Positions 8,698 through 17,091 are shown, numbered from the stretch's first letter. The stretch is 64,000 nt of DNA from Microbacterium forte (GCF_031885415.1 NZ_CP116871.1:3534001-3598000), one strand, 5' to 3'. Notes: generated by a model not told the origin, from the sequence alone. Program-made: numbers and translations.

Positions 8698-9309
8698 CTA
8701 CTCGGCCGGGTAGCCGTCCGCCTTGAGCAGGCCTGCCAGGCGCGCCGCGTTGCGCGCGGCTGTCGCCGTCGCCTGGGCGACCTTCTCGGGGGTCTCGTCG
8801 AGATCCTTGTAGTCGACGGTCTGCATCGCCTCCCCGTTCCAGTAGACCGATGCCTGGGCAGGCACGGAGTATCCGACGTCGTTCAGAGACTGGAACAGGA
8901 TCGCGGCGATGTGGTGTGCGCCGTCCTCGTTGCCGACGATGCCGGCGAGCGCGACCTTGTCGAAGAGGATCGGTCGTCCTGCGTCGTCCGTCTCGCTCAG
9001 CTCCGCGTCGAGGCGTTCGAGCACCCGCTGGGCGACACTCGACTGCTGTCCCATCCAGGTGGGCGTCAGGAGAACCAGGATGTCGGCGGCATGAACCTTC
9101 TCGCGCAACGTGGGCCACTGGTCGTCTCCGCCCATGTCGGCCTCGACGCCGGGGCTGATGACGTGGTCGACGGCGCGCACGAGCTCGCCGGTCACTCCGT
9201 GCTCGGCGAGCGCTGAGAGGATCTGCGAACCGAGAAGGTCGGTGCTCGATTCCGCGGGGGAGGGCTTGAGAGTGCAGGAGATGGCGAGGGCAGTCAGTTG
9301 TGCGGTCAT
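8698..9309 (-). CDS. Flavodoxin-fold NADPH-dependent FMN reductase family protein
   Basis: This 203-residue protein has a flavodoxin-like Rossmann fold. An N-terminal strand and phosphate loop read LAISCTLKPSPAESSTD, followed by ADILVLLTPTWMGQQSS, where the FMN isoalloxazine loop is expected (LTPTWMG), and VALAGIVGNEDGAHHIAAILFQSLNDVGY. It probably binds FMN and reduces it or small quinones with NAD(P)H in the cytoplasm. The physiological substrate cannot be read from sequence. No -10 element at leaderless spacing is visible, and the ATG at 9309 has only a weak GCAGGG ahead of it. Confidence 0.8.
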   Translation of the reverse strand: MTAQLTALAISCTLKPSPAESSTDLLGSQILSALAEHGVTGELVRAVDHVISPGVEADMGGDDQWPTLREKVHAADILVLLTPTWMGQQSSVAQRVLERLDAELSETDDAGRPILFDKVALAGIVGNEDGAHHIAAILFQSLNDVGYSVPAQASVYWNGEAMQTVDYKDLDETPEKVAQATATAARNAARLAGLLKADGYPAE

Positions 9310-9414
9310 CCCTGCACGAAATCATCGACGACGCCGATAGCCCAGGGGGTTCCGTCGCTGGCAGGTGTGCGCTAGACGGTATCCTGGATGACGGCCGCTA
9401 CGACAGGAGATCCC

Positions 9415-9618
9415 GTGATCCTCAGCTTCATCTTCTTCATGATCCTCTTCCTCGGAGGCATCTGGCTCATGGGGCTCGCGCAGTCGCTCGAGGACTTCCA
9501 GGCGATCGTCTTCGTCGGTGGACTTCTCATCACCAGCCTGTCGCTCGCATTCATGATGCGTGCAGGTGGTTCGGCCACTCGTCGCAAGGACAACTGGTCG
9601 GGCAACGCCACCGAGTGA
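9415..9618 (+). CDS. Small two-helix membrane protein (67 aa)
   Basis: This 67-residue protein (MILSFIFFMILFLGGIWLMG...) has two membrane helices (about 2-20 and 30-48) and a polar C-terminus (RRKDNWSGNATE). I chose the GTG at 9415 because an AGGAG ends 5 bases upstream. The in-frame ATG at 9388 follows the TATCCT -10 at 9380-9385 by only 2 bases, so it would lie before the predicted transcription start near 9392. Its function is unknown; similar short proteins are widespread in Microbacteriaceae. It is convergent with the acetyltransferase: the two stop codons touch without overlap. Confidence 0.65.
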   Translation: MILSFIFFMILFLGGIWLMGLAQSLEDFQAIVFVGGLLITSLSLAFMMRAGGSATRRKDNWSGNATE

Positions 9619-10221
9619 TCAGCGTCGTCTGGCCAGCCTCGCCTCGAGGTTGGCCCGCACTGCGGGCCATTCCGGTTCGATGATCGAGAACTCGACGCTG
9701 TCGCGCAGTGCGCCGTTGCGGTACCGGCTCATCGCGCGCATGACGCCGTCCTGCTTCGCTCCCAGGCGTTCGATCGCGGCGCGCGACTGGAAGTTGACCC
9801 ACTGAGTGGTCAGGCCCACCCGGAAGACGCCGAGCTCTTCGAATGCGTGCCGGAGCAGCAGCAGCTTCGACTCGGCGTTGGTGCCGGTTCCGTGCGCCGA
9901 CGGGCGGTTCCAGGTGTACCCGATGTGCAGCCGCGGGACGTCACCCTCGAGGTCGTAGTACGAGGTGAGGCCGAGGATGCGCCCCGAGGCGTCGAACGCC
10001 GTGAAGGGGATCATGTCGCCGCTCTCGATCAGACCGATGCGACGGTCGATCTCGGCGGCGAGTCCGTCGGGAGAGGGCACGGAGGTGTACCAGGCCTGCT
10101 TCCACAGATCGCCTTCGCGCAGCGCGTCGAGGAGTCCGTCGTGATGCGAGGTCTCCAGCGGGCGGAGCTCGACGAGGCGTCCGGTGAGCGTGATCGGGGC
10201 CGGAGTGGTGCGGAAGGTCAT
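9619..10221 (-). CDS. GNAT family N-acetyltransferase (RimL-like)
   Basis: This 200-residue protein starts MTFRTTPAPITLTGRLVELRPL. GRLVELRPLETSHHDGL is the typical start of RimJ/RimL-like acetyltransferases. IGYTWNRPSAHGTGTNAESKLLLLRHAFEEL holds the acetyl-CoA loop, and VNFQSRAAIERLGAKQDGVMR is the conserved C-terminal block. It would acetylate a protein N-terminus or small-molecule amine. The ATG at 10221 is preferred over a TTG at 10233. It follows the ImmA gene by 8 bases and may be the last gene of the XRE-ImmA transcript. Confidence 0.85.
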   Translation of the reverse strand: MTFRTTPAPITLTGRLVELRPLETSHHDGLLDALREGDLWKQAWYTSVPSPDGLAAEIDRRIGLIESGDMIPFTAFDASGRILGLTSYYDLEGDVPRLHIGYTWNRPSAHGTGTNAESKLLLLRHAFEELGVFRVGLTTQWVNFQSRAAIERLGAKQDGVMRAMSRYRNGALRDSVEFSIIEPEWPAVRANLEARLARRR

Positions 10222-10229
10222 GCAGCCAT

Positions 10230-10697
10230 TCAATCAGCGCGGCGCCCGGTGGCGGATCCCGCGATCAGGGTGCGGTGCTCCCACTGGCCTCGGCCCATCT
10301 TCGCGCCGACGTACGTGGCGTCGCCGACGCGGCGGAGCAGCCGCTGGTAGGCGGTCACGATCTCGATCGTCACCCCCAGCTCGAACGCGAGGCTGGCCGG
10401 GTGGGTGCCTCGCGCCTTCTCGGCCTCGGCATAGGCGTCGGCGCTGATCAGCAGGCGCGCAGCCCACTCGTCGGCGCGTCGCTCCTGTCGCGCACGGATC
10501 GACGGGTCTGCCGTGGGAGTGTGGCCGAGCACGGCGTGCGCCAGCTCGTGGGCGATCACGCTGCAGGTCGCTCTCCGGCTGAGTCCGGGGGAGACGCGGA
10601 TGGTCGCCGTCTGCGGTTCGTAGCCGCCGTGGCACCGACCTCGGCGTTCGACGAGGTGCAGCCCGTTCTGTTCGAGCAGGCGGAGGAGGGCCTCCAT
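10230..10697 (-). CDS. ImmA/IrrE family metallopeptidase
   Basis: This 155-residue protein carries the zinc-peptidase motif HELAH at residues 50-54, followed by a downstream acidic helix (QERRADEWAARLLI, about 71-84) that should give the third zinc ligand. The C-terminal part (FELGVTIEIVTAYQRLL) is a helical segment common in phage and ICE ImmA proteins. Members cleave a partner XRE repressor (ImmA-ImmR of ICEBs1, IrrE-DdrO of Deinococcus). The XRE gene 21 bases upstream on the same strand fits that pairing. Cleavage of that protein is an inference. Confidence 0.88.
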   Translation of the reverse strand: MEALLRLLEQNGLHLVERRGRCHGGYEPQTATIRVSPGLSRRATCSVIAHELAHAVLGHTPTADPSIRARQERRADEWAARLLISADAYAEAEKARGTHPASLAFELGVTIEIVTAYQRLLRRVGDATYVGAKMGRGQWEHRTLIAGSATGRRAD

Positions 10698-10718
10698 GGT
10701 CCTCCTCGTCGCAGGTCG

Positions 10719-11096
10719 TCAGTCGTAGAGATCGTCGGTGTCGTCGGCGTGGGCGAGGGGAGACTCGAACGCGACTTCGGATCGATCCTCGCGTCGACCA
10801 CGGACATCGGTGCGGGGGTGGAGCGGGGTGATGGTGGCGCCGCCGCGCTCGACCTCGGAGCGAAGCCGCTCTTCTGCACGGGTGATCATGATGTGGGGAG
10901 CGATGTCGAGCGACGCGCTGACCGCGTACACGATGGGGACCGGGATGGAACGCTTGCCCGTGACGTAATTGTCGAGCGCGCTCCTGGCGATGCCGATCTC
11001 GCGTGCCATCGCGGCGATGCTGCTGCCTGCGGCGCCGATCTCGGCACGGAGCTGGCGGCCGACTGCCGCGTTGAACTGCTCACCCGGTGTCTTCAC
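10719..11096 (-). CDS. XRE-type HTH regulator paired with ImmA
   Basis: This 125-residue protein has an N-terminal helix-turn-helix (about 10-65: AVGRQLRAEIGAAGSSIAAM, AREIGIARSALDNYVTGKRS, IPVPIVYAVSASLDIAPHIM). A hydrophilic C-terminal tail with a charged end (ADDTDDLYD) follows and could hold an ImmA cleavage site. I chose GTG at 11096 because TATCGT lies on the minus strand at 11104-11109, 7 bases before it; the frame is open further upstream without other support. It is probably a repressor of itself and of the divergent small XRE gene, with ImmA as its switch. Confidence 0.82.
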   Translation of the reverse strand: MKTPGEQFNAAVGRQLRAEIGAAGSSIAAMAREIGIARSALDNYVTGKRSIPVPIVYAVSASLDIAPHIMITRAEERLRSEVERGGATITPLHPRTDVRGRREDRSEVAFESPLAHADDTDDLYD

Positions 11097-11190
11097 GTGA
11101 GTCACGATAGCACCGAGATGAAGCCAGGATGCCGTCATACTGGCGCCATGGATGCTTGATGTGCTACGCCTGCGGCGATACTGTCTATGA
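11097..11190. promoter_or_regulatory. Divergent control region between two XRE genes
   Basis: The 94-base gap holds two outward -10 elements: TATCGT on the minus strand (11104-11109) for the XRE-ImmA gene pair, and TACTGT on the plus strand (11179-11184), 6 bases before the small XRE gene. A perfect 8-bp palindrome TGGCGCCA lies between them and is a candidate operator. The layout is like a phage repressor/Cro switch, but no operator set can be proven by eye. Confidence 0.5.
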
Positions 11191-11409
11191 ATGACGACAG
11201 ATGTGCGACGTGTGGTGGCTGATGCGGTCGAAGAGGAACTGCTGCGGGCTGGGCGAAGCAGCCAGTGGCTCTCGGCGCGCGTGGGCATCACCGGCACCGA
11301 GCTGCGCCGGAAGCTCGCGGGCGAGGTCGACTTCACCGTCACCGATCTGGCCGAGATCGCGCACGCGCTCGGCATCGCAGTCGCGCAGCTCACCCCTCGT
11401 CCGCACTAG
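11191..11409 (+). CDS. Small XRE HTH protein (Cro-like size)
   Basis: This 72-residue protein consists almost entirely of a five-helix XRE domain. It has an N-terminal helix (VVADAVEEELLRAG), a helix-turn-helix around SQWLSARVGITGTELRRKL, and the closing helices VTDLAEIAHALGIAVAQL. It begins with ATG, 6 bases after TACTGT. Divergent placement from the larger XRE-ImmA pair suggests a two-regulator switch. It could equally be an independent housekeeping regulator. The next gene, an aldo-keto reductase with its own promoter inside the end of this frame, starts 9 bases downstream. Confidence 0.75.
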   Translation: MTTDVRRVVADAVEEELLRAGRSSQWLSARVGITGTELRRKLAGEVDFTVTDLAEIAHALGIAVAQLTPRPH

Positions 11410-11418
11410 CGTGGGGGT

Positions 11419-12348
11419 ATGAAGACCATCCCGTTCGGATCCGCCACTGCCCCCGCCGTCGTCGCCGGAATGATGCGCATCGATGACAAGGATGACGCGC
11501 AGATCCGCGAACTCTACGACACGGCCCGCGGCGCGGGCATCGACTTCTTCGACCACGCCGACATCTACGGCGGAAGCATGCACTTCTGTGAGGGCCGCTT
11601 CGCCGAGGCGCTGGGGCTGAGCGCCGCCGAGCGCGACGAGATCGTGCTGCAGACCAAGTGCGGCATCAACCCCGCTGAGGGCACGTTCGACTTCTCGTAC
11701 GATCACATCGTCCGCCAGGTCGAGGGGTCGCTCGCGGCGCTGCGCACCGAGCACATCGACGTGCTGCTGCTGCATCGCCCGGATGCGCTGGTCGAACCCG
11801 AAGAGGTGGCCAGGGCGTTCGACGAGCTCGAGGCCGCGGGCAAGGTCCGCGCGTTCGGCGTCTCGAACCACACCCCTCGACAGATCGATCTGCTCCGCAC
11901 CGCCATCACCCAGCCTCTGGTCGCCAACCAGCTGCAGCTCTCGATCACGCACGCGCCGATCCTCGCGCAGCCGGTCGCCGCGAACATGGCCGGCGAAGAC
12001 CAGAGCATCGTCCGCGACGGTGGTGGCATCGTCGAGTACTGCCGCATCAACGGCATCACGATCCAGGCCTGGTCGCCGTTCCAGGGTGGATTCTTCACGG
12101 GCGTCTTCCTCGGAAACCCCGAGTACGCGGAGCTCAACGGGGTGATCGATCGTCTGGCGGCGTCGTACGGAGTCGCACCGATCGCGATCGCGACGGCGTG
12201 GATCACGCGTCACCCCGCCAAGATGCAGGTCGTGCTCGGGACCACGACTCCGCAGCGCGTGCAGGACGCCGCAGCGGGTGCCGACATCGAGCTCACCCGG
12301 GCCGAGTGGTACGAGCTGTTCCGCGCGGCCGGTCACCTGCTGCCCTAG
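11419..12348 (+). CDS. Aldo/keto reductase (YdhF-like)
   Basis: This 309-residue NADPH-dependent TIM barrel carries the aldo-keto reductase catalytic residues: Asp and Tyr in FFDHADIYGG, Lys in VLQTKCGI, His in LLLHRPDAL. It belongs to the YdhF-like group (VEPEEVARAFDELEAAGKVRAFGVSNHTP and the C-terminal WITRHPAKMQVVLGTTTPQRVQDA). It reduces carbonyl compounds; the substrate is unknown. TAGCGT at 11407-11412, 6 bases before the ATG, overlaps the end of the small XRE gene. Confidence 0.92.
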   Translation: MKTIPFGSATAPAVVAGMMRIDDKDDAQIRELYDTARGAGIDFFDHADIYGGSMHFCEGRFAEALGLSAAERDEIVLQTKCGINPAEGTFDFSYDHIVRQVEGSLAALRTEHIDVLLLHRPDALVEPEEVARAFDELEAAGKVRAFGVSNHTPRQIDLLRTAITQPLVANQLQLSITHAPILAQPVAANMAGEDQSIVRDGGGIVEYCRINGITIQAWSPFQGGFFTGVFLGNPEYAELNGVIDRLAASYGVAPIAIATAWITRHPAKMQVVLGTTTPQRVQDAAAGADIELTRAEWYELFRAAGHLLP

Positions 12349-12386
12349 CAGCGGCAAGACGCGGCCCGGTCGTCTACCCTGAACGC

Positions 12387-12794
12387 ATGCCGTTCCTGTT
12401 CTCGCTCCTCGTCATCGCGCTGATGGTCGGCGCGATGGTCGACATCATCCGGAGAGACGACGCGCAGGTGAGGTACCTGCCGAAGATGGCGTGGGTCATC
12501 ATCGTGATCCTGCTGCCCCTCATCGGCAGTCTGCTGTGGTTCGCGATCGGCAGGGAGTACTCCGAGGCCGGCCTTCGGATCCCGCGGATCCCCCGCATGC
12601 GGCCGGCTGCTCGACCTGCGGCTGCTCGACCGGAACCGCGCCCGACACCGCCCGTCGACGCCCGCAGCACCGAGCAGCAGATCGCCGATCTCGATCGCGA
12701 GATCGAGGAGTGGCGGCTGCGTCAGGAGATCGAGAAGCGCAGGCGCGAAGGCGGCGGGGACTCGTCGAGCGGGACGACTGACGCGCCTCGCTAG
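12387..12794 (+). CDS. PLDc_N-type membrane protein
   Basis: This 135-residue protein has two N-terminal membrane helices (about 2-20 and 37-55). The second reads WVIIVILLPLIGSLLWFAIGR, the PLDc_N motif found in cardiolipin synthases and in many small stand-alone proteins. A proline-rich stretch follows, then an acidic/basic coiled-coil region (TEQQIADLDREIEEWRLRQEIEKRRREGG). No phospholipase catalytic motif is present, so it is probably a small membrane or sensor protein. TACCCT at 12375-12380 is 6 bases before ATG. The last 4 bases overlap the convergent epimerase gene (shared CTAG). Confidence 0.78.
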   Translation: MPFLFSLLVIALMVGAMVDIIRRDDAQVRYLPKMAWVIIVILLPLIGSLLWFAIGREYSEAGLRIPRIPRMRPAARPAAARPEPRPTPPVDARSTEQQIADLDREIEEWRLRQEIEKRRREGGGDSSSGTTDAPR

Positions 12795-13777
12795 CGGACG
12801 CGCTCGAGATCGAACGACTCCCGCAGGGCGTCTTCGAGGTCCGGGTACGCGAACTCGAAGCCGGCGACCGTGAGCTTCTCGGGGATCACCCATCGGCTCT
12901 TGAGGATCAGCTCGGTCTCGGTGCGGATGGCGATGGCGCCGAGCTCGAGCATCCACCGGGGCATCGGCGGTCCGATGCGCACTCCGAGCACCCGCCGGAC
13001 GGTCGCCATGAAGTCGGCGTTGTCCGTCGGATTCGGGGAGGCGGCGTTCACAGGGCCATCGAGCGTCGGCGTGACCTCGAGGAAGTCGATGATGCGGGCG
13101 ATGTCCTCGACGTGCACCCAGCTGAACCGCTGCCGACCGCGGCGAGCTCCCGGGCGGTGCGCGGTGCCGGCGGCCCGGCGCGCGCGACTGATCGGCCACC
13201 GGCCGTCGTGCTGCGCCCCGCCGAGGCCGAGTCGTGCCAGGTTCTTCAGCGGGCCGAGCACGCCTCCGTGGCCCAGTACGATCGCGCTGCGCAGGGCCAC
13301 CCGACGCGTGTGCGGCAGATCGTCGGCGAACAGGGCGCGCTCCCATGCCTTCGCGACCTCGACGGAGAACCCTGTGCCGATCTCGCCCGACGACTCGGTC
13401 ATCGGTCGCTCCTCCGCATGGCGGTAGATCGTCGCCGTCGACGAGTTGATCCACAGCGGGGGAGGACTCGCGGCTCTTGCGATCGCGGAGCTCAGCGACG
13501 AGGTGGTGTCGAGACGCGAACGGAAGATCGCCGCGCGGTTCTCGGGCGTGTAGCGGCAGTTCACGCTCTTGCCCGCCAGGCCGATCACGAGCGATGCGCC
13601 GTCGACGGCTCGATCGATCGCCGCCTGGTCGCCCCAGGAGATGTCGGCGCCCGAGCGCGAGATCGTGATGACCTCCCGCCCGGCTGACTGCAGGTGCGGG
13701 ATCAGGTACTTCCCCATGAAACCGGTCGAGCCGCCGATCACGACGGGGCCTGAGGCGAGGGGTGTCGGATCTGTCAC
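12791..13777 (-). CDS. TIGR01777/DUF1731 family NAD-dependent epimerase-like protein
   Basis: This 328-residue protein has an N-terminal Rossmann domain with the dinucleotide loop GGSTGFMGKYLIPHL and TIGR01777 features: GLAGKSVNCRYTPENRAAI, the active-site stretch WINSSTATIYRHAEE, RFSWVHVEDIARII, and the C-terminal DUF1731 end FEFAYPDLEDALRES. The region before FSWVH is unusually arginine-rich (RARRAAGTAHRPGARRGR). The family is related to SulA/YfcH and has no well-defined substrate. It overlaps the upstream DUF4166 gene by 4 bases (ATGA), so the two are translationally coupled. Confidence 0.88.
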   Translation of the reverse strand: MTDPTPLASGPVVIGGSTGFMGKYLIPHLQSAGREVITISRSGADISWGDQAAIDRAVDGASLVIGLAGKSVNCRYTPENRAAIFRSRLDTTSSLSSAIARAASPPPLWINSSTATIYRHAEERPMTESSGEIGTGFSVEVAKAWERALFADDLPHTRRVALRSAIVLGHGGVLGPLKNLARLGLGGAQHDGRWPISRARRAAGTAHRPGARRGRQRFSWVHVEDIARIIDFLEVTPTLDGPVNAASPNPTDNADFMATVRRVLGVRIGPPMPRWMLELGAIAIRTETELILKSRWVIPEKLTVAGFEFAYPDLEDALRESFDLERVR

Positions 13778-14403
13778 GGAGTCTCGCTCTCGATCGCGTA
13801 CTCGAAGAATCCGGTGTACTCGTAGACGCGACCGAGCAGAGGGGCATCGATGGTCATGTTCACGTGGTGCCGTTCACGCTGCTCGTCCCAGCGCTCGACG
13901 AGGCCGATGCGCGGACGAAGGAAAGACGGGGCCGCGATGCGCAGCCGCCCGAAACGCATCCCGACGCGGCGGATGGTCAGCACGACCGCGCCGTCGCGCA
14001 CGTCGATGTCGAAGGTCGTGACGACCGTGCGATGAGGACCGATCTCGTTGCGCAGGATGCGGTTCGCGCCGAGCGAGACGATGTCGGGCATGACCCACGT
14101 GCGCCCCGGAAGGTCGAAGTGCCTCACCGCCAGGGCCTCGCCCGCGACCGTGCGGTTCTCGATGCGGAACGGCACGTCGTGCTCCCACCCGGCGAACGCG
14201 ACTCCGAGAGACTCCGCGATGCGGAACACGGGCCAGAGCCAGCGATGACGGGATCCCGCGGTCGTGAAGACCCCGGTGCCGACACCGACGTGGCCTTCGC
14301 GGATCGTGCGGAAGTACCAGGCGGTCTTCGGGTGGAGTTCCGAGATGCGGTCGCCGAGCGCGCGCTCGTAGGGCGAACGTCGATCCGTGCCTGGTGCTGT
14401 CAC
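13774..14403 (-). CDS. DUF4166 family protein
   Basis: This 209-residue protein matches the DUF4166 pattern: SPYERALGDRISELHPKTAWYF at the start, GVGTGVFTTAGSRHRWLWPVF, a run of beta strands and EWERxxxRHHVNMTID-like text near the end (LVERWDEQRERHHVNMTID). DUF4166 is often fused or adjacent to SDR/saccharopine-type oxidoreductases, as with the epimerase gene here; its biochemical role is unknown. The GTG at 14403 is supported by TAGGGT on the minus strand at 14410-14415, 6 bases before it. A TetR gene lies 9 bases upstream on the same strand. Confidence 0.85.
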   Translation of the reverse strand: MTAPGTDRRSPYERALGDRISELHPKTAWYFRTIREGHVGVGTGVFTTAGSRHRWLWPVFRIAESLGVAFAGWEHDVPFRIENRTVAGEALAVRHFDLPGRTWVMPDIVSLGANRILRNEIGPHRTVVTTFDIDVRDGAVVLTIRRVGMRFGRLRIAAPSFLRPRIGLVERWDEQRERHHVNMTIDAPLLGRVYEYTGFFEYAIESETP

Positions 14404-14412
14404 GCCTTCACC

Positions 14413-15024
14413 CTATCGAGCGGTCGGCCGCAGCAGCCGGTCGAGCAGCGCGAGCGCCTCGTGCTGCGGGGCGGTGTCATCGAGCAGCCACTGCGTCTGC
14501 AGGCCGTCGGAGGCGGCGACCACCAGGGCGGCGACGGCCTCGGCATCCACGTCCTCCCGCATGCGTCCGGTGCTCTGCTGCTCCCGCACGACCGCGGCCA
14601 TGTCCGCTCGCAACCGCGCGAATCGGGTCGTCGCGAACTCGCGGGCGGCCGGGTGCCCTTCTTCGAGAGCGGCGGCGACCAGCATCGAATACAGCTGCAC
14701 GAGACCGGGCACCTCGCGGTTGGTGCGCGCGGACTCGATCATCCGCTCGACGGGGGTCGCATCCGGCTGAAACGCGTCGGGATGCTGGCGCTCTGGCGCC
14801 GTGCTCTCCTGGTAGACCGCGACGAGCAGCTCTTCGAGCGACCCGAAGTAGTGCGTGAGGGCTGAGTGGGTGACGCCGACGGCGCTCGCGATGGAGCGCA
14901 GGCTCGTGCGGTCGGCCCCGCGCTCGGCGAAGACCTCGATGGCACGATCGAGGATCTCCTGGCGACGGGCGATGCCCTTCGCATACGCACCGCGTTGCCG
15001 TGGGCGATCCTGATCGTCGGTCAT
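14413..15024 (-). CDS. TetR/AcrR family regulator
   Basis: This 203-residue protein has the TetR HTH near residues 20-67: RRQEILDRAIEVFAERGADR, TSLRSIASAVGVTHSALTHYFGSLEELL. The ligand-binding half ends with a TetR_C-like helix pair (AVAALVVAASDGLQTQWLLD). TACACT on the minus strand at 15031-15036 is 6 bases before the ATG. It may control the DUF4166-epimerase pair downstream, the divergent sugar genes at 15135, or both. The effector is unknown. Confidence 0.9.
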   Translation of the reverse strand: MTDDQDRPRQRGAYAKGIARRQEILDRAIEVFAERGADRTSLRSIASAVGVTHSALTHYFGSLEELLVAVYQESTAPERQHPDAFQPDATPVERMIESARTNREVPGLVQLYSMLVAAALEEGHPAAREFATTRFARLRADMAAVVREQQSTGRMREDVDAEAVAALVVAASDGLQTQWLLDDTAPQHEALALLDRLLRPTAR

Positions 15025-15134
15025 GGTGAGAGTGTAACGACATGAAAACTTCCGCGCGGAGGTATTTGGTGATAGCGTGCTCGGACAGACGGGCGAAGAC
15101 GACCCGCACGTCACCGACGACCGAAGGAGACCCC

Positions 15135-15941
15135 GTGGCGATTCAGACTTCCATCCAGCTGTTCACGATCAAGGATCAGCTCGAGACCGACCTCGAGGGC
15201 TCACTGAAAGAGGTCGCCGCGCGAGGCTTCACGGCCGTCGAGCCCTATGACTTCGTGCGCCGTGCGCAGCCGCTCGCCGATGCGCTGGCCGACGCGGGTC
15301 TCACCGCGCCCTCGGGTCACGCGTTCCTCGCCTCCGAGTCGTTCGTGAACCCGGACGGCAGCGGCACCACGCTTCCCGTGCCCTCGCCCGCTGAGGTGTT
15401 CGCCGCCGCGAAGGTGCTCGGCATGGACACGGTCATCGACCCGTACACCGAGCCCGCGCGCTGGGAGACGGTCGAGCAGATCGAGGAGACCGCACGTCTG
15501 CTCAACGAGGCGGCCGCCGTGGGCGCCACCGTCGACGTGCGCGTCGGCTATCACAACCACGCCCACGAGCTCGAGGCCGTCTTCGACGGGGTCACCGGAC
15601 TCGAGGTGCTCGCGGGCCTGCTCGACGAGCGCGTCGTGCTCGAGGTCGACCTGTACTGGGTCGCCCGCGGCGGCGTCGACCCGGTCGCACTTCTGCAGCG
15701 TCTGGGCGACCGGGTCATCGCCGTGCACGCCAAGGACGGCACGCTCGATCCCTCGCTGCTGAGCGCCTACCCGCCCGCCGACCAGGTCGCGGCAGGAGAG
15801 GGCGTGGTCCCGCTGGTCGAGGCCATCGCCGCAGCCCCGGCACTCGAGCTCGCGATCGTGGAGTTCGACCACTTCGACGGCGACCTCTGGGACGCCATCG
15901 AGCGCAGCCGCGTCTACCTCGACGAGAAGGTGGCCGGCTGA
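15135..15941 (+). CDS. Sugar phosphate isomerase/epimerase-like TIM barrel (first of three)
   Basis: This 268-residue xylose-isomerase-like TIM barrel (AP endonuclease 2 family, PF01261) has expected metal-site strands: RVGYHNHAHEL, VVLEVDLYWVA, VIAVHAKDG and ELAIVEFDHFDGD, supplying Glu/Asp/His ligands for a divalent metal. The opening IQTSIQLFTIKDQLETDLEGSLKEVAARGF is typical of sugar isomerases that work beside Gfo/Idh dehydrogenases. The GTG at 15135 follows AAGGAG with a 5-base gap. Its stop overlaps the next start (TGATG), so it is coupled to the dehydrogenase. The substrate is unknown. Confidence 0.85.
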   Translation: MAIQTSIQLFTIKDQLETDLEGSLKEVAARGFTAVEPYDFVRRAQPLADALADAGLTAPSGHAFLASESFVNPDGSGTTLPVPSPAEVFAAAKVLGMDTVIDPYTEPARWETVEQIEETARLLNEAAAVGATVDVRVGYHNHAHELEAVFDGVTGLEVLAGLLDERVVLEVDLYWVARGGVDPVALLQRLGDRVIAVHAKDGTLDPSLLSAYPPADQVAAGEGVVPLVEAIAAAPALELAIVEFDHFDGDLWDAIERSRVYLDEKVAG

Positions 15942-17080
15942 TGGCGATCGGCAACGGGCCCGTCGGCGTCGGCATCATCGGCGCGGGCAACATCAGCGAC
16001 CAGTACCTGTCGAACCTGACCACGTTCCCCGACGTGCGGGTGCTCGCCATCGGCGACCTGCTCGAGGAGCGCGCGAGGGCGCAGGCCGAGAAGTACGGCG
16101 TCCCGCGGGCGGGCGGCGTCGAGCTCGTGCTGAACGACCCCGAGATCGACATCGTGGTGAACCTGACGATCCCCGCGGTGCATGTCGAGGTGTCCGAGGC
16201 GATCCTCGCCGCAGGCAAGCACGTGTGGACCGAGAAGCCGATCGGCGTCAGCCGCGACGAGTCGCTGCGCCTGCTGCAGAAGGCGGATGCCGCGGGGCTC
16301 CGCGTCGGCGTCGCGCCCGACACGGTCCTCGGGCCGGGTGTGCAGACGGCGAAGCGCGCCATCGCCCGGGGTGACATCGGTCGTCCGCTGTTCGCCCAGA
16401 CCACGTTCCAATGGCAGGGGCCGGAGATCTTCCACCCGAACCCCGCGTTCCTGTACGCCAAGGGCGCGGGGCCGCTGCTCGACATGGGGCCGTACTACGT
16501 CTCGGCTCTCGTGCACGTGTTCGGACCGGTCGCCGCCGTCGCCGCGCTCGGTCTCCAGGGCAGCCCGACCCGCACCGTGCAGGTCGGCGAGCTCGCCGGT
16601 CAGGAGTTCCCCGTCGAGATCCCGTCGACGCTGAGCGTGCTGATGGACTTCGAGCAGGGTGGACAGGCGCAGAGCCTGTACAGCACCGACTCGCCGCTGC
16701 TGCGCACGGGCATCGTCGAGATCACGGGCACCGAGGGGACGATCGTGATCCCCGACCCGAACACCTTCGGAGGCGAGATCACCATCACCCGGCCGCTGAC
16801 GCAGGCCTTCGTGCCGCCGGCGCCCATGACGCAGGAGGTCGTCGACGTGGTCCAGGAGGGCGTGCTCTCGGGTCGCGGCGTCGGTCTGCTCGACATGGCG
16901 CGTTCGATCGCCGCCGACCGCCCGCATGTCGCGACCGGTGAGTTCGGCTACCACGTGCTCGACACCCTGCTGTCGATCGAAGAGGCCGCCGAATCGCGCA
17001 GCTTCGTGCAGGTCGCGAGCACGATCGACGAGGTCGGCTCACTCGACGCCGACTTCGACCCGTTCGAGGCGACGCTCTGA
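15941..17080 (+). CDS. Gfo/Idh/MocA family oxidoreductase A
   Basis: This 379-residue protein has an N-terminal NAD(P)-binding Rossmann fold (VGVGIIGAGNISDQYLSNL) and the family motif EKP (HVWTEKPIGVS). The C-terminal beta-sheet domain includes GAGPLLDMGPYYVSALVHVFGP, typical of sugar dehydrogenases of the MviM group. It is translationally coupled to the TIM barrel gene before it. The pair is expected to oxidise a sugar carbon and then isomerise or cleave the keto product. It ends at a strong bidirectional terminator shared with the ROK gene. Confidence 0.9.
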   Translation: MAIGNGPVGVGIIGAGNISDQYLSNLTTFPDVRVLAIGDLLEERARAQAEKYGVPRAGGVELVLNDPEIDIVVNLTIPAVHVEVSEAILAAGKHVWTEKPIGVSRDESLRLLQKADAAGLRVGVAPDTVLGPGVQTAKRAIARGDIGRPLFAQTTFQWQGPEIFHPNPAFLYAKGAGPLLDMGPYYVSALVHVFGPVAAVAALGLQGSPTRTVQVGELAGQEFPVEIPSTLSVLMDFEQGGQAQSLYSTDSPLLRTGIVEITGTEGTIVIPDPNTFGGEITITRPLTQAFVPPAPMTQEVVDVVQEGVLSGRGVGLLDMARSIAADRPHVATGEFGYHVLDTLLSIEEAAESRSFVQVASTIDEVGSLDADFDPFEATL

Positions 17081-17091
17081 TATCGGCCGAT

